This document shows positions 1 to 9,145 of a stretch of 64,000 nt of DNA, piece after piece (within the stretch, counting starts at the first letter, position 1; each line of letters starts with the position of its first letter). The position numbers and the translations under genes are program-made. Origin of the DNA: Caballeronia temeraria (GTDB lineage: Bacteria > Pseudomonadota > Gammaproteobacteria > Burkholderiales > Burkholderiaceae); contig NZ_FCOI02000018.1 of the NCBI RefSeq assembly GCF_001544795.2, positions 62,001 to 126,000 on the forward strand, written 5' to 3'. Below the pieces are notes generated by a model. The model worked only from the letters and a program-made list of their open reading frames with translations, made no database searches and was not told the origin of the DNA.

Positions 1-893
1 GTATTCTGCCGGCTATCTTGCAGAGCACGTGCGATTTACCCGTGAGACACGCCTGCGACGGCGAGGTGTTTGCACAGTCGACGATCTACATAGCGCCTCC
101 CGACCGCCACCTTTTGCTGTTCGACGGAAAGACGCTACTCTCGAACGGACCGAAAGAGAACTTTACCCGTCCTGCGGCAGACCCGCTTTTTCGTTCGGCC
201 GCCGTTTTGCATGGGCGACGCGTCATCGGTGTTGTGTTGACAGGTGACCTCGACGACGGCGCCGCAGGACTCAAGGCAGTGCGGGCCTGTGGCGGATACG
301 CGATCGTCCAGGATCCGACTGATTGTCGCTCGCCCAGTATGCCCATCAATGCGCTGCGGGCTACGACCGCAGACGTCGTCGCCCCAATCGCGGAGCTAGG
401 GGCCGCCATCGTTAATGCGCTGGAGCCGACCATGAACAGTCCACAGCCGCGAAATCAAACGGACGTGTTAGTAGCGGAGACCGAAGACAGGATGATTCGC
501 ACGGGGAACATCGAGCTTGCTGAACTCGAGGCCATTGGCGCGCGAAGCGCGCTTACCTGTCCGGACTGCGGCGGCGTCATATGGCGAATCGGCAGCGGCT
601 TTCCGCTGCGCTACCGCTGTCATACAGGTCACGCTTTTTCTGCTGTTTCGCTCGAAGATGAGCAACGCAGGCAGTCGGAGAACGCAATATGGCAGGCCAT
701 CCGGGGAATAGAGGAACGCATATTCCTTGCGAATGAGTTGCTCGAGCAAGGAAAACAGGTCCGCAACGACGTCTCTGACCTCGTTGCGCGAATCGCTACT
801 CTGGAGGATGCAAAAGCATCGGTCATGCGCATCTTGCAAGACTGCTTGGCCGACAACGCTACCTGTGGGACGGGCGAGGCGGAGCGACGTTGA
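1..893 (+). CDS. CheB-type protein-glutamate methylesterase, 5' end outside window
   Basis: Removes methyl groups from chemoreceptor glutamates, or acts in a CheB-like side pathway. The reading frame is open from the first base, so the N-terminal part, including the catalytic serine, lies outside the window. Visible CheB features are the early APPDRHL segment, the VVLTGDLDDGAAG segment near base 230 (it carries the catalytic Asp of the family) and the following DP...MP.NAL segment. After the catalytic domain comes a C-terminal extension with a CPDCGG...RYRCHTGHAFS cysteine/histidine cluster near bases 550-640, which looks like a zinc-ribbon. That extension is common in stand-alone CheB-like proteins of Burkholderiaceae. 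There is no receiver domain in the visible part. A chemoreceptor gene lies 14 kb downstream, but no other che gene is in the window. Confidence 0.85.
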   Translation, partial: ILPAILQSTCDLPVRHACDGEVFAQSTIYIAPPDRHLLLFDGKTLLSNGPKENFTRPAADPLFRSAAVLHGRRVIGVVLTGDLDDGAAGLKAVRACGGYAIVQDPTDCRSPSMPINALRATTADVVAPIAELGAAIVNALEPTMNSPQPRNQTDVLVAETEDRMIRTGNIELAELEAIGARSALTCPDCGGVIWRIGSGFPLRYRCHTGHAFSAVSLEDEQRRQSENAIWQAIRGIEERIFLANELLEQGKQVRNDVSDLVARIATLEDAKASVMRILQDCLADNATCGTGEAERR

Positions 894-969
894 AGAGCTT
901 ATTTATCCTCGCCCATCCTGCACTGCTCGCATTCCGGTGTCGGCTTCATCCGAGTGTCGGGCGAAAAGA

Positions 970-1503
970 TCAAGAGCCTGTGTGTGTTTGTGCTTTTGCG
1001 AGTCGACGCGCGATGTCTGAGGCGGCGCCAAAGTCCGTGTCGTGAGAAGCAGACTGTTGCGTGTTTTCCGAAGCGAGTTTCAGGTAAGCCGCCGCGAGCT
1101 TGCGAAGCTCCTGTTCTGACGCATCTTCGATGCCGATGAGCTGATTGTTTGCAGAGCGATGTGACGCGAGCAATTCATTGAGCTTGAGATGGACAGCAAC
1201 ACTATCCTTGTTGGCGCTTTGCTGAATAAGAAAGACCATCAGAAACGTAACGATCGTTGTTCCCGTGTTGATGACCAGCTGCCAGTTCTCGGAGTAGTGG
1301 AAGAACGGTCCCGAGACGAGCCAAACGACGACTGAGACGACTGCCAATCCAAAAGCGAGGGGCGAACCTGCCCATCGGGTTACAGCGCTGGCGAACGCAT
1401 CAAAAGCCTTTGTAACGGGATGCGGATTCGCGTAGGCGGGCGTCGATGTCGCGGGTACGGTATCAATCGCGTCGGTTTCTGGGAAACGACTCTCTTCACT
1501 CAT
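970..1503 (-). CDS. Low-affinity iron permease family membrane protein
   Basis: A 177-residue inner-membrane protein of the low-affinity iron permease family (PF04120). The function in bacteria is poorly established, so the family name should not be read as proof of iron transport. Two membrane segments are visible, about residues 48-67 and 76-94, with the family-typical SGPFFHYSENWQLVINTGTT segment between and into the second, followed by a soluble helical tail. The start at 1503 is chosen over in-frame upstream starts because GGAG lies about 6 bases before the ATG and the upstream codons do not look conserved. A paralogue sits at 11911-12354. Each paralogue neighbours a copy of the same hybrid histidine kinase, one intact and one decayed. 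Confidence 0.8.
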   Translation of the reverse strand: MSEESRFPETDAIDTVPATSTPAYANPHPVTKAFDAFASAVTRWAGSPLAFGLAVVSVVVWLVSGPFFHYSENWQLVINTGTTIVTFLMVFLIQQSANKDSVAVHLKLNELLASHRSANNQLIGIEDASEQELRKLAAAYLKLASENTQQSASHDTDFGAASDIARRLAKAQTHTGS

Positions 1504-1805
1504 CTTTTTCTCCAACAACGGAACCTTCACTTTAACCCGGCGAACTTTCGACCAACCTACAGCTGTAGCGTAATCGAGGGCGCGCCGCTCTCCGTTGGCC
1601 GGTGGCGCTTTATGCAAAAGGCGCGGAGCCATGGTGAGAGGGTGTGCCGTTCGTCACCGAGGAGCGAGATGCCGCCAGCAGGCTTGGTGCAACGCTGAGT
1701 CGAGCAATGGGGCGAGAAGTCCGAGACGAGCCTTCGTCCCTTTGCCTGCGCAAGACTATAAGGACCCTTAGATCGAGAACGAATGCTCTTCGTCGTTGTG
1801 ACCGT
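1504..1805. other. Intergenic region, no gene seen
   Basis: About 300 bases between the end of the hybrid kinase gene and the start of the iron-permease-like gene. I see no convincing coding region, RNA gene or terminator with a T-run here. The promoter of the permease-like gene would be expected in it. Confidence 0.4.
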
Positions 1806-4196
1806 TCAGATGGATGATGGCCGACGGTCCACCACGTTAGTCACATCGCAAAGGACAGCCTGCAGCTGATCGAGGGAGTAAGGTTTGGCGAGTTGAAACC
1901 ATGCAAAATTTCGCGAATTGTCGTTGTCGATCGGCGCGCCTGAGGCGAAAATCACACTCAAGCCTGGGCAAAAAGCGCTCGCCTGCGCGGCAAGCTCAAG
2001 GCCAGACATATCGGGCAGATGAACGTCAGTAAATAGCACGTCAAATGGATGCCGAGCGATTTCGCCAAAAGCCTCAGTCGCGGTTCCTACCGCCAGCGGG
2101 TGATGACCCAGCGCCGACAGAAGCTCTGTGACCGCATCGCGCGCCAGATCGTTATCTTCGACGACCAGGATGTTGAGCTCGACAATCTTGCCCGGGTGCC
2201 GTAGCGGATGTTCGTTGTTGGATGGCGATAGCGTACGACCGGGCGTCCCAAGGACTTGCCGAACCTTGTGTGACAAATCAGCGCGGCTATAGGGTTTGCT
2301 GAGAAGTTCGACACCCTCGTCTAGCCGCCCGGCGTGCACGATGGCGTTTTGGGTGTAACCGGAGGTGAAAAGCACTTTCAAGTGCGGCTGAAGCCTCACG
2401 GCCTGTCGCGCCATCTCAGGGCTTTTGAGTGAGCCTGGCATGACGACGTCAGTGAAGAGAAGATCGATATGCACGCCGCTGCTGAGAACGGCTAACGCTA
2501 GCTCCGCGTTGTCTGCCTTCAGCACGCCATACCCGAATCCGGCTAGCATCTCGATTACGGTTGCCTGGACGTTAAGGTCGTCCTCGACTACCAAGACGGT
2601 CTCGCTACCACCCATGAGATCAGCGCTTGCCCGAGTTACAGGCGTGGAGGCTTCCGTAGACGATTTCGGTAAGTAGATACGCACGGTAGTCCCGTGCCCG
2701 ACTTCGCTGTAGATCCGGATATGACCGCCGCTTTGCTTAACGAAACCGTAGGCCATGCTCAGACCCAAGCCACTGCCTGCACCCTCCGGCTTCGTGGTGA
2801 AAAACGGATCGAATGCGCGCTCGATGACGTCCTGCGACATTCCGCTCCCGGTGTCGGTGACGCCTAACATCACGTACTGACCGGCGGGCACATCGGACAG
2901 AGCGCGAACGTAGCGGTCGTCGAGCATCGAATTGGAGAGCTCAAGCGTCAGTTTCCCACCATCGGGCATCGCATCGCGCGCGTTGATGGCCAAGTTCAAC
3001 AAGACGTTTTCGAGTTGATGCGTGTCCACCATGGCGTTCCATAAACCACCTGATATCACGGTCTCAACAAGGATGGTCTCGCCGAGCGCACGGCGAAGGA
3101 GATCGTCCATCCCGCGAATCATGGCCGCGAGGTTAACCGATACCGGGCGCAGCGCCTGCCGGCGACCAAACGCGAGCAGCTGCGAGGCGAGCTTGGCGCC
3201 TCGGTCAACCGCTGCGAGGGCGCTGAGAAGTCGGTTCATGAGCCACTCCTCGCGCGAGTAGCGGCTGGTCACGAGTTCAAGATTGCCGCGCAGGATCTGC
3301 AAGACGTTGTTGAAGTCGTGCGCGACACCGCCGGTAAGCTTGCCGATAGCCTCCATTTTCTGCGACTGCAAGAGGGCCGCCCGAATTTGATCGAGCGTTT
3401 CGGCCGCTTCGTGCTTTTCGGTTACATCGCGCGTGATCTTGGCGAAGCCTATTAGCGAGCCGGCTTCATCATGGATCGCATCAATGATCACATGCGCCCG
3501 AAAACGTGAGCCGTCGCGACGCAGGCGCCAGCCTTCCGCTTCAAAGCGTCCTTCGCTGGCGGCAGTGCTCAACGCCCGCACTGGCACGCCGGCCGATATG
3601 TCCTCCGGCGCATAAAATCGAGAAAAGTGGGAGCCGAGAATCTCCTCAGCGGCATAGCCCTTAATGCGTTGAGCACCCAAATTCCAGCTGGTCACGCGTC
3701 CTTCGGGTGACAGCATGAAGATCGCATAGTCGGTTACGCCTTGCACAAGCAATCTGAAGTTGCGCTCGCTTTCGATAACGGCGTCGTGCGCTCGACGCTT
3801 TTCCGTCTCATCACGCACAATCTTCACGAATCCGCCCGGTTCACCGTTCTCCTCTAAAAGCACAGATGTGACGACACTTGCCCAAAAAACCGATCCGTCT
3901 TTGCGCTTGCGCCACCCTTCAATCGCACAACTGCCGCGCTCGCGAGCGCGGTCAAGCTCAGCGTCGACCACCGGCATGCCGTCGCCCACTGCTCCATCGA
4001 GAAAGAGAACCGAGTAGTGTTGGCCGACGATTTCTTCCGCTTTGTAGCCATACATTAAGGCGCCGCCGGAATTCCAGGAAGCAATCGTTCCGTCTGGCGT
4101 CAGGGAAAGCACCGCAAGGTCGAGCGTGTTTTGAGCCCAATCTGTGGGCGACCTTGCGCGTGTTTTTCGGGTTTTTTTACTTGTGCTGCTGTCCAT
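1806..4196 (-). CDS. PAS-PAS hybrid sensor histidine kinase with two receiver domains
   Basis: A 796-residue cytoplasmic sensor kinase; no membrane segment is seen. Order of domains: PAS about 20-135, PAS about 145-262, dimerisation/phosphoacceptor domain with His293 in GGVAHDFNNVLQ, HATPase (N-box NLAINARDAM near 401-410, DTGSGM and GSGLGLSMAYGF further on), receiver 1 (about 532-650, phospho-Asp583 in FTDVVMP, Lys634) and receiver 2 (about 674-790, phospho-Asp724 in FTDVHLP, Lys771). All phosphotransfer residues are present in both receivers, so it could pass phosphate through an internal relay. No output-domain partner is adjacent. A truncated, frameshifted paralogue is at 10691-11457. The ligand sensed by the PAS domains cannot be told from the sequence. 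Confidence 0.93.
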   Translation of the reverse strand: MDSSTSKKTRKTRARSPTDWAQNTLDLAVLSLTPDGTIASWNSGGALMYGYKAEEIVGQHYSVLFLDGAVGDGMPVVDAELDRARERGSCAIEGWRKRKDGSVFWASVVTSVLLEENGEPGGFVKIVRDETEKRRAHDAVIESERNFRLLVQGVTDYAIFMLSPEGRVTSWNLGAQRIKGYAAEEILGSHFSRFYAPEDISAGVPVRALSTAASEGRFEAEGWRLRRDGSRFRAHVIIDAIHDEAGSLIGFAKITRDVTEKHEAAETLDQIRAALLQSQKMEAIGKLTGGVAHDFNNVLQILRGNLELVTSRYSREEWLMNRLLSALAAVDRGAKLASQLLAFGRRQALRPVSVNLAAMIRGMDDLLRRALGETILVETVISGGLWNAMVDTHQLENVLLNLAINARDAMPDGGKLTLELSNSMLDDRYVRALSDVPAGQYVMLGVTDTGSGMSQDVIERAFDPFFTTKPEGAGSGLGLSMAYGFVKQSGGHIRIYSEVGHGTTVRIYLPKSSTEASTPVTRASADLMGGSETVLVVEDDLNVQATVIEMLAGFGYGVLKADNAELALAVLSSGVHIDLLFTDVVMPGSLKSPEMARQAVRLQPHLKVLFTSGYTQNAIVHAGRLDEGVELLSKPYSRADLSHKVRQVLGTPGRTLSPSNNEHPLRHPGKIVELNILVVEDNDLARDAVTELLSALGHHPLAVGTATEAFGEIARHPFDVLFTDVHLPDMSGLELAAQASAFCPGLSVIFASGAPIDNDNSRNFAWFQLAKPYSLDQLQAVLCDVTNVVDRRPSSI

Positions 4197-4615
4197 GAGA
4201 ATGTATCCGTCGTTTTTTCTCTTCTAGAGCTTGTGCCGTATTGTTCGCCGCGATTTTAGCGGCTTGCTGGTGTTTTGATTTGAGGCATTATGCTTGCGCA
4301 GCAGAGGTTGAAAACGCTGCTGATGGTAAGGCAGCGTTTGAGAGAGCGGCGAACGGGCGCCCGGACGGGATGTAAGAACTTCTGGCGCGCCTACATGCGC
4401 TGGCTCACATTCCGCTGATTGCAATGAGCGCTTTGAAGCGCGATCATCTCGCGCTTCGGGCGTTTTTTTGCGGAAGCCGTTTCCAGTTCTCGCCATGCCT
4501 GCCTTCATACGACAGGCTATCTGCAAAACGAGCGAGACATGCTCCGCAACTGTGGGAATCGCCATCAGCGGCATGTTGAGATCGGACACAATGACGTGGT
4601 CCAAATGTGATTGGC
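4197..4615. other. Intergenic region with unexplained hairpin
   Basis: About 420 bases between the hybrid kinase start and the end of the Nudix gene. The minus strand is open over 4224-4604 and its first residues (IVSDLNMPLM) resemble the phosphoacceptor strand of a receiver domain, but nothing else in the frame does. It is at best a remnant. A strong plus-strand hairpin with a T-run is listed separately. Confidence 0.3.
4435..4469 (+). terminator. Intrinsic-terminator-like hairpin with T-run
   Basis: A perfect 9-bp inverted repeat (GAAGCGCGA and TCGCGCTTC, 5-base loop) is followed by GGGCG and seven T. In this orientation it would end plus-strand transcripts, but both neighbouring genes are on the minus strand. 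It could end a small RNA or an antisense transcript. Confidence 0.5.
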
Positions 4616-5029
4616 CTATGCGGTCCCCGTATCGATGTCCTCGGCGACCTCGTGCCGCTGACCGCTGCGCGTCTGTCTAAGAAGGATCGCGGCAATCCCT
4701 TTGGTTGGAATACTCGCTGCGGCACGCAATAAATCGGTGGGCAGCATCCAGCAACAACGCACGATCTCGTTTGACGGTATCGCTTCGTCTAACCTTCCGA
4801 CGAGCGCAAGAAAGACATAGTGCCGCGTTCGTAATCCGCGGAATTGAAAGGCATAGCAAATACCTTTCGGGTCGAGGCCGGTTTCCTCTCGAAGTTCACG
4901 CCGTGCAGTTTCGCCAATGTCTTCTCCGCGCTTCTGCCGTCCGCCAGGGAATGCCCAACGTCCTTGCTCCCGCGCGACCAGCAGAACTTTGCCGTCGCGT
5001 TCACAAATGACTGTGGCTCTGCGCTTCAT
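4616..5029 (-). CDS. Nudix hydrolase
   Basis: A 137-residue hydrolase of nucleoside-diphosphate-linked substrates; the substrate cannot be told. The complete Nudix box G-x5-E-x7-REUxEExGU is present (GRQKRGE ... RELREETGL, about residues 37-59), which binds the catalytic metal. The ATG at 5029 is chosen because AGGAG lies 8 bases upstream and the protein begins directly with the first Nudix strand; the frame is open further upstream but with unlikely sequence. The gene stands alone. The length is normal for small Nudix proteins. Confidence 0.9.
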   Translation of the reverse strand: MKRRATVICERDGKVLLVAREQGRWAFPGGRQKRGEDIGETARRELREETGLDPKGICYAFQFRGLRTRHYVFLALVGRLDEAIPSNEIVRCCWMLPTDLLRAAASIPTKGIAAILLRQTRSGQRHEVAEDIDTGTA

Positions 5030-5288
5030 CGATGACGCTCCTGTCAGTGCCCGGGCGTGCCTTGCATGTAGCCGACCTTGCGCCATGGTCGGCCGCTCAC
5101 ATCGGCGCGCAGTCAATTGCATAACGCTTACTATCAACCTTATCACCAACCTTACTATCGACTTCGCGAGAATGGTGATGCGCCGCCGGTGATGTTCGAG
5201 TCGCAAGAGCCGTGTGGGTGATGACTTGTCCGCTGGCGCGCACGCATGCTACACCGTACCGGTAGCTCGTCTTCCGCTGGAGGTCACG

Positions 5289-5744
5289 ATGCGAGCACGT
5301 TCCGCCGTGAAGGTTTTTTTCCTCACGCTTCTTTCGCTGGCAGCGCTGGTTGCCACATGGTCCACGCGCGTCGTTGCCGCAATCTGGCTAACGGCTGGGG
5401 TAATTGTCATTGGCCATCGATCGCTTGACAGGTTTCCGTCACTCGGACTTGGTCCGGTCTGGCGGGAGGGTCCACGGTCTGTATTTGTTTTGATATCCGC
5501 GACTGTGGGTGTATCGAAGGAGGAAGTGGAGGTGCTGCAAGCAATGACAGCGCGCACCGCTTCAGATCCGACATCAGACCCGACGACCGGCGCGGACCTC
5601 GGCGCAGGTCAGGCCCCCGATAGAGGCCCATCCATGGCCCGTCGGATTGATGCAGAAGAACTTGACGGGTGTTTTGATTACGGCCGTCTACGGCGATCGA
5701 CCCAGGAGAAATCCCATGGCTGTAAAGACCTTAAACGACCTTGA
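5289..5744 (+). CDS. Hypothetical protein with N-terminal membrane hairpin, doubtful 3' end
   Basis: An open frame with a good ribosome site (GGAGG five bases before ATG) and a hydrophobic N-terminus (about residues 8-45) that could form two membrane helices. The rest is polar and low in recognisable features. The present stop codon comes from the left end of the IS4 element. Without that element the frame would run on over the DUF892 gene in a different phase, which argues that at least the 3' half is not coding. I do not recognise a family. Confidence 0.3.
   Translation: MRARSAVKVFFLTLLSLAALVATWSTRVVAAIWLTAGVIVIGHRSLDRFPSLGLGPVWREGPRSVFVLISATVGVSKEEVEVLQAMTARTASDPTSDPTTGADLGAGQAPDRGPSMARRIDAEELDGCFDYGRLRRSTQEKSHGCKDLKRP
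5730..5739. repeat. Left target-site duplication of the IS4 element (10 bp)
   Basis: CTTAAACGAC directly precedes the left terminal repeat and is repeated exactly at 7247-7256 after the right terminal repeat. Confidence 0.92.
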
Positions 5745-7246
5745 AATTACCCACATCTCTATCAGAAATTCTGTTAACCTTTTAATAGGTAGTATACCTA
5801 CATGAATAGATGAAAAAACGAGATCAAGCAGATGATCAATCGTGGTTGGATCCCGAGATTGCAGGGAGCGAATTTAGGGACGTCCGGCTTCGAAAACGGT
5901 TTGGAATGGTGCTAGAGCAATTATGGAAGGGTATGGGGCAGACCATCCCTCTTGCCTGCCAGGACTGGGCCAATACCAAGGCAGCTTATCGCTTCATGGA
6001 CAACGATCGCGTAAGTGAGCATGACATTCTGAGTGGACATTTCCGGGCAACTGCGCAGCGTTTTTCCATGACCGATGGACCTATTCTTGTACTCCAGGAC
6101 ACCACCACGTTTTCATACGAAAGGGACCGTCCTGAGCTCGTTGGTTACGCTGGTACCGCGATAACTTCAGCCGAGCGACGAGGCCAGGCGAAACCGAGCT
6201 CGCAATGCGGCATCCTGATGCATTCAAGTCTCGCCGTCACAACTGAAGGTCTGCCGCTCGGACTGACAGCCATAAAGTTCTGGAGCCGAAAGGAGTTCAA
6301 AGACACCGCGACGATGCGGAGCAAAGTCAATTTCACACGCATACCGATCGAGAAAAAGGAAAGCTTTCGCTGGATTGAGAATCTGCGGCAGTCAACGACT
6401 CGACTCGGCGATCCGGATCGCTGTGTGCATATCGGTGACCGGGAAAGCGACATCTTTGAACTGTTTTGTGCCGCTTGTGAGCTTGGAACGCATTTTCTGG
6501 TGCGTACCTGCTCTAACCGGTTAGCCGGCGACGACGGCGAGCAAACCGTTGCAGATGAAATGTCAGAGGTACGGGTGAAGGGCTTGCATCGGATCGAATT
6601 TCGCGACGCCAAAGGACACCCCCAGCAGGCGCTTCTGGAGATCAGATATCGACGCCTCACGGTTTGGCCGCCCCTCGCAAAGCAGCGGCACTACCCGGCG
6701 CTCAGACTGACTGTCATCCATGCCACTAGCGCGGCGCGCCCGCGGACCGACCACGCATCGAATGGAAGCTGCTCACCGATCTGCCGGTGAACTCACGTGT
6801 GGACGCGATCGAAAAGATCGATTGGTACGCGATGCGCTGGAAAATTGAGACGTTTCACAAAAACCTGAAGTCCGGCTGCAAGGCCGAAGAGTCGCAATTG
6901 CGCACAGCCAGCCGGTTGACCAATCTGATCGCCATCTTCTGCATTCTTGCCTGGCGAGTATTCTGGCTGACCGAGATCAATCGCTCTGCACCACAAGCCC
7001 CACCGGAGGTGGCGCTTACCGCAACCGAGCTGACGCTTCTTGACGAGCTCGTCAAAGATACGGCGCGCACCGCACAGGCGCCTCCCCTGTCTCGCAGCCT
7101 CATCAAGCTCGCCCAACTGGGCGGCTATCTCGCACGCGCCAACGATTCCCCGCCGGGCAATAAGGTCATCTGGCGCGGCATGCATCGTCTTATCGACATT
7201 GAACTCGGATACCGCCTGGGCCGTGGAAAATATGGGTAATTTCAAG
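5740..7246 (+). mobile_element. IS4-family insertion sequence, 1507 bp
   Basis: Bounded by terminal inverted repeats of about 17-19 bp (left CTTGAAATTACCCACAT from 5740; right end is the complement of CTTGAAATTACCCATAT, ending at 7246) and by a perfect 10-bp target duplication. It contains one transposase reading frame with a DDE core and the Y-R-E-K signature of the IS4 family. The transposase is frameshifted, so the copy is probably not self-mobile. It interrupts a DUF892 gene eight codons after its start. Confidence 0.93.
5810..7239 (+). pseudogene. IS4-family transposase, frameshifted
   Basis: Two overlapping frames together make a complete transposase of about 475 residues. The first frame (5810-6790) has an N-terminal DNA-binding domain and the catalytic aspartates Asp97 (LQDTTTF) and Asp210 (HIGDRESD). 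The second frame, usable from RIEWKLLTD at 6754 to 7239, has the Y(2)R(3)E(6)K signature in YAMRWKIETFHKNLK with the catalytic Glu. The shift of one base lies at about 6735-6753. No slippery run is visible there, so programmed frameshifting is unlikely and a mutation or a read error is more likely. The transposase is close in plan to the Tn5/IS50 type. Confidence 0.87.
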
Positions 7247-7256
7247 CTTAAACGAC
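7247..7256. repeat. Right target-site duplication of the IS4 element (10 bp)
   Basis: Exact second copy of CTTAAACGAC found at 5730-5739. Confidence 0.92.
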
Positions 7257-7738
7257 TTGTTTACCCACGCCTTGTCGGACGTGTTAGCGCAGAGAAGCAA
7301 TTGACCAAGGCGCTTCCGAAGCTGGCTCGAGCGGCAACCAATCCGGATCTTGCTGCCGCCTTCACGACCCACCTAGAGGAAACGCAGGGACAGATTGAAC
7401 GGATCGATCAGGCGGTCGAAAGCACCAACGTGAAACTCAAGCGCATTAAATGCGTTGCAATGGAAGGGCTTGTCGAGGAAGGGCAGGAACAGATCGAAGA
7501 GATTGAAAAGGGCCCTATTCTCGATGCTGCGCTGATCGCAGCGGCCCAGAAAGTCGAGCATTATGAGATTGCCACGTATGGAACACTGGCGGCGCTCGCC
7601 AAAAAGCTTGGCTACACCGCCGCGACGCAACTGCTTCTTGAGACCCTGAAGGAAGAGAAGGCAACAGACGAAAAGTTGACGTTGTTAGCTGAACAAGAAG
7701 TTTCCAAAGAGCAAGCCGGGAAGAAGGTAACTAGCTAG

Positions 7739-7790
7739 CAGAAGAGCGCGCCGCTAACCTCTGTGGGACGCGGCGCGGTTTGATCTTCTG
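7739..7790. terminator. Long nested hairpin after the DUF892 gene
   Basis: An outer 7-bp stem (CAGAAGA at 7739-7745 with TCTTCTG at 7784-7790) encloses a perfect 8-bp GC stem (CGCGCCGC at 7747-7754 with GCGGCGCG at 7770-7777). It begins one base after the stop codon of the DUF892 gene. No T-run follows, so termination is a guess; it could also protect transcript ends. Confidence 0.45.
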
Positions 7791-7947
7791 TAGCCTCGCC
7801 AGAACTACGCCGCCGCAATGGTCGGTTGGTAGTTCACCATCTTCACGCAATGTGCGACCGATCCGTCAGCTGGCTGAAGGCAGCGTGAACATGACGAGAG
7901 CTTCGACGGTATTCGCCGCCGGTGAAACGGAGCGACGTATGATTCGG

Positions 7948-8253
7948 TTAATACTGATCGTCGCCTCGATACCGTCTTGGGTAAGAACGCCGTGGCGTCG
8001 AATTTGCCGTAGCCCATACCGCACCCAACAAGAATCCCAATCCCGCGGCTACAGCAAGTGCGCTGAACGGACTCTCAACCGTCTTGCCTCGGACAATTTC
8101 CGTCGTGTCCGCGCAGAGTTGTTGTGCCTTGCCGCCAAGTTCGCGCGCCTTGCCAGCCGCCTGCGTGCCCGTTGCCCCCAGTAATTCACCGGCGGCGTCC
8201 TGCATCTTTCCCGCCATTTCTTTGATGTTTCCCTCTGCTGCATACGAGTCCAT
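7948..8253 (-). CDS. CsbD/DUF883-like stress protein with C-terminal membrane helix
   Basis: A 101-residue protein. Residues about 8-45 (GNIKEMAGKMQDAAGELLGATG) match the CsbD pattern of short amphipathic helices; residues about 60-83 (ESPFSALAVAAGLGFLLGAVWA) match the membrane anchor of DUF883/ElaB-YqjD proteins, which attach stationary-phase ribosomes to the membrane in E. coli. It ends with a basic tail. A GGGGGA ribosome site lies before the ATG. It is followed in the minus direction by the DUF892 pseudogene region, and lies downstream of the YqjE-like pair, which fits a YqjD-YqjE type stress set. Confidence 0.78.
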   Translation of the reverse strand: MDSYAAEGNIKEMAGKMQDAAGELLGATGTQAAGKARELGGKAQQLCADTTEIVRGKTVESPFSALAVAAGLGFLLGAVWATANSTPRRSYPRRYRGDDQY

Positions 8254-8842
8254 TTCGTCCCCCTGATCAGGTTTGAGAGATGCAGGATGTTCGGTTGCGC
8301 GTTGAGTTGCGGGGCGGCCATCCCGTCGTTTCTAGTGCAAATTGTATTCCTGTAGGGAAGCCGGCGGAGCGGCGCAGACCGGCAGACTTGTCGAGCAACT
8401 GCCACGAGCCCAACGCTTATCCTCAGATCGTTCGAGAACGCTTATGACGCACACGTTTTGCAATAGACGCTCGCTTGCACGCGTTAGCTTTGTGTCGTCG
8501 TTCCTGGCCTAGAGGGCGGGAGGCCGGCTGCACGGCGTTTTACACGGGCACAATGGTCTTATGGCTTGCCTCGGCCCTTCGGTGTTGGACTTGTTTCTGG
8601 TATTCACGTCGAAGTGGCACTTGATAAACGCCGGTGAGGTGCGAACGACTGGGGCAAACGACGCTGCACTGATGCTGACTGGGGCCGAACGATCGAACGA
8701 TCGAGACTCGGGGAAGAGGCGCCCGCGGCTGGAAAAATGGCTGCGCACGAGCGCGATTATCGGGGAGGACTGAAGGCGGCGCTACCGCGTGGCGAATTGG
8801 CAAGCGTCGAGCCGCTGGCGCTTATCGCACCATCAACACAAG
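8254..8842. other. Intergenic region, no gene seen
   Basis: Nearly 590 bases. Open frames occur on both strands but none has a ribosome site together with protein-like composition. The promoter of the CsbD-like gene should lie at the low-coordinate end. Confidence 0.4.
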
Positions 8843-9145
8843 TCAGTTGCGCAGCGCATCAAGTACGTTTCCGACCACCCGATGGGTCGATGCGCCCAGT
8901 CCTGCTCCGACTGCCGTCTGCACCGTGCGACGGAGCCCGAGGATGCAGATGCCGACGAGCGCAAGCGCAATCAATTCGGCGTTGGGTGTGCGCAGGAACC
9001 ACGGTGCGGCACGGGTGCTGCCCGGCAATGTGCGCGGCGCGCGAGTGACCCTTGCGGGTTCGCTTGCGATTCGCGCGGCCACCAGTTCGGCGCGTGATTC
9101 CGCCATGCGCGCGAGAAGCGCTCCCTGAGCTTCAGCGTGCTTCAT
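8843..9145 (-). CDS. Small membrane-anchored protein coupled to YqjE-like gene
   Basis: A 100-residue protein with a charged helical N-terminus and one membrane segment at about residues 57-75 (ELIALALVGICILGLRR). I do not recognise a named family; by position it resembles the third member of YqjD-YqjE-YqjK sets. Its ATG overlaps the stop of the YqjE-like gene (ATGA), so the two are probably translated together. Confidence 0.65.
   Translation of the reverse strand: MKHAEAQGALLARMAESRAELVAARIASEPARVTRAPRTLPGSTRAAPWFLRTPNAELIALALVGICILGLRRTVQTAVGAGLGASTHRVVGNVLDALRN

Larger units (their letters stand above)
5716..7738 (+). pseudogene. DUF892 (YciF-like) stress protein, split by IS4 and frameshifted
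   Basis: A ferritin-like helical stress protein of the DUF892/YciE-YciF family. The 5' piece starts at ATG 5716 behind AGGAGA and encodes MAVKTLND up to the IS4 insertion. The 3' piece resumes after the right duplication and ends at 7738. Joining the pieces at the duplicated 10 bp gives MAVKTLNDLFTHALSDV and then a one-base gap: the downstream family sequence (SAEKQLTKALPKLARAA...) is in another phase. The missing base lies at about 7285/7286, where a codon such as TTG is reduced to TT. The gene is therefore broken twice. Neighbouring CsbD- and YqjE-type genes fit a general-stress cluster. The one-base gap could be a sequencing error; the IS insertion is not. Confidence 0.88.

Noticed and set aside
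6735..6753. Programmed frameshift in the IS4 transposase
   Set aside because: No slippery run of A or T is present, and IS4 elements normally use a single frame.
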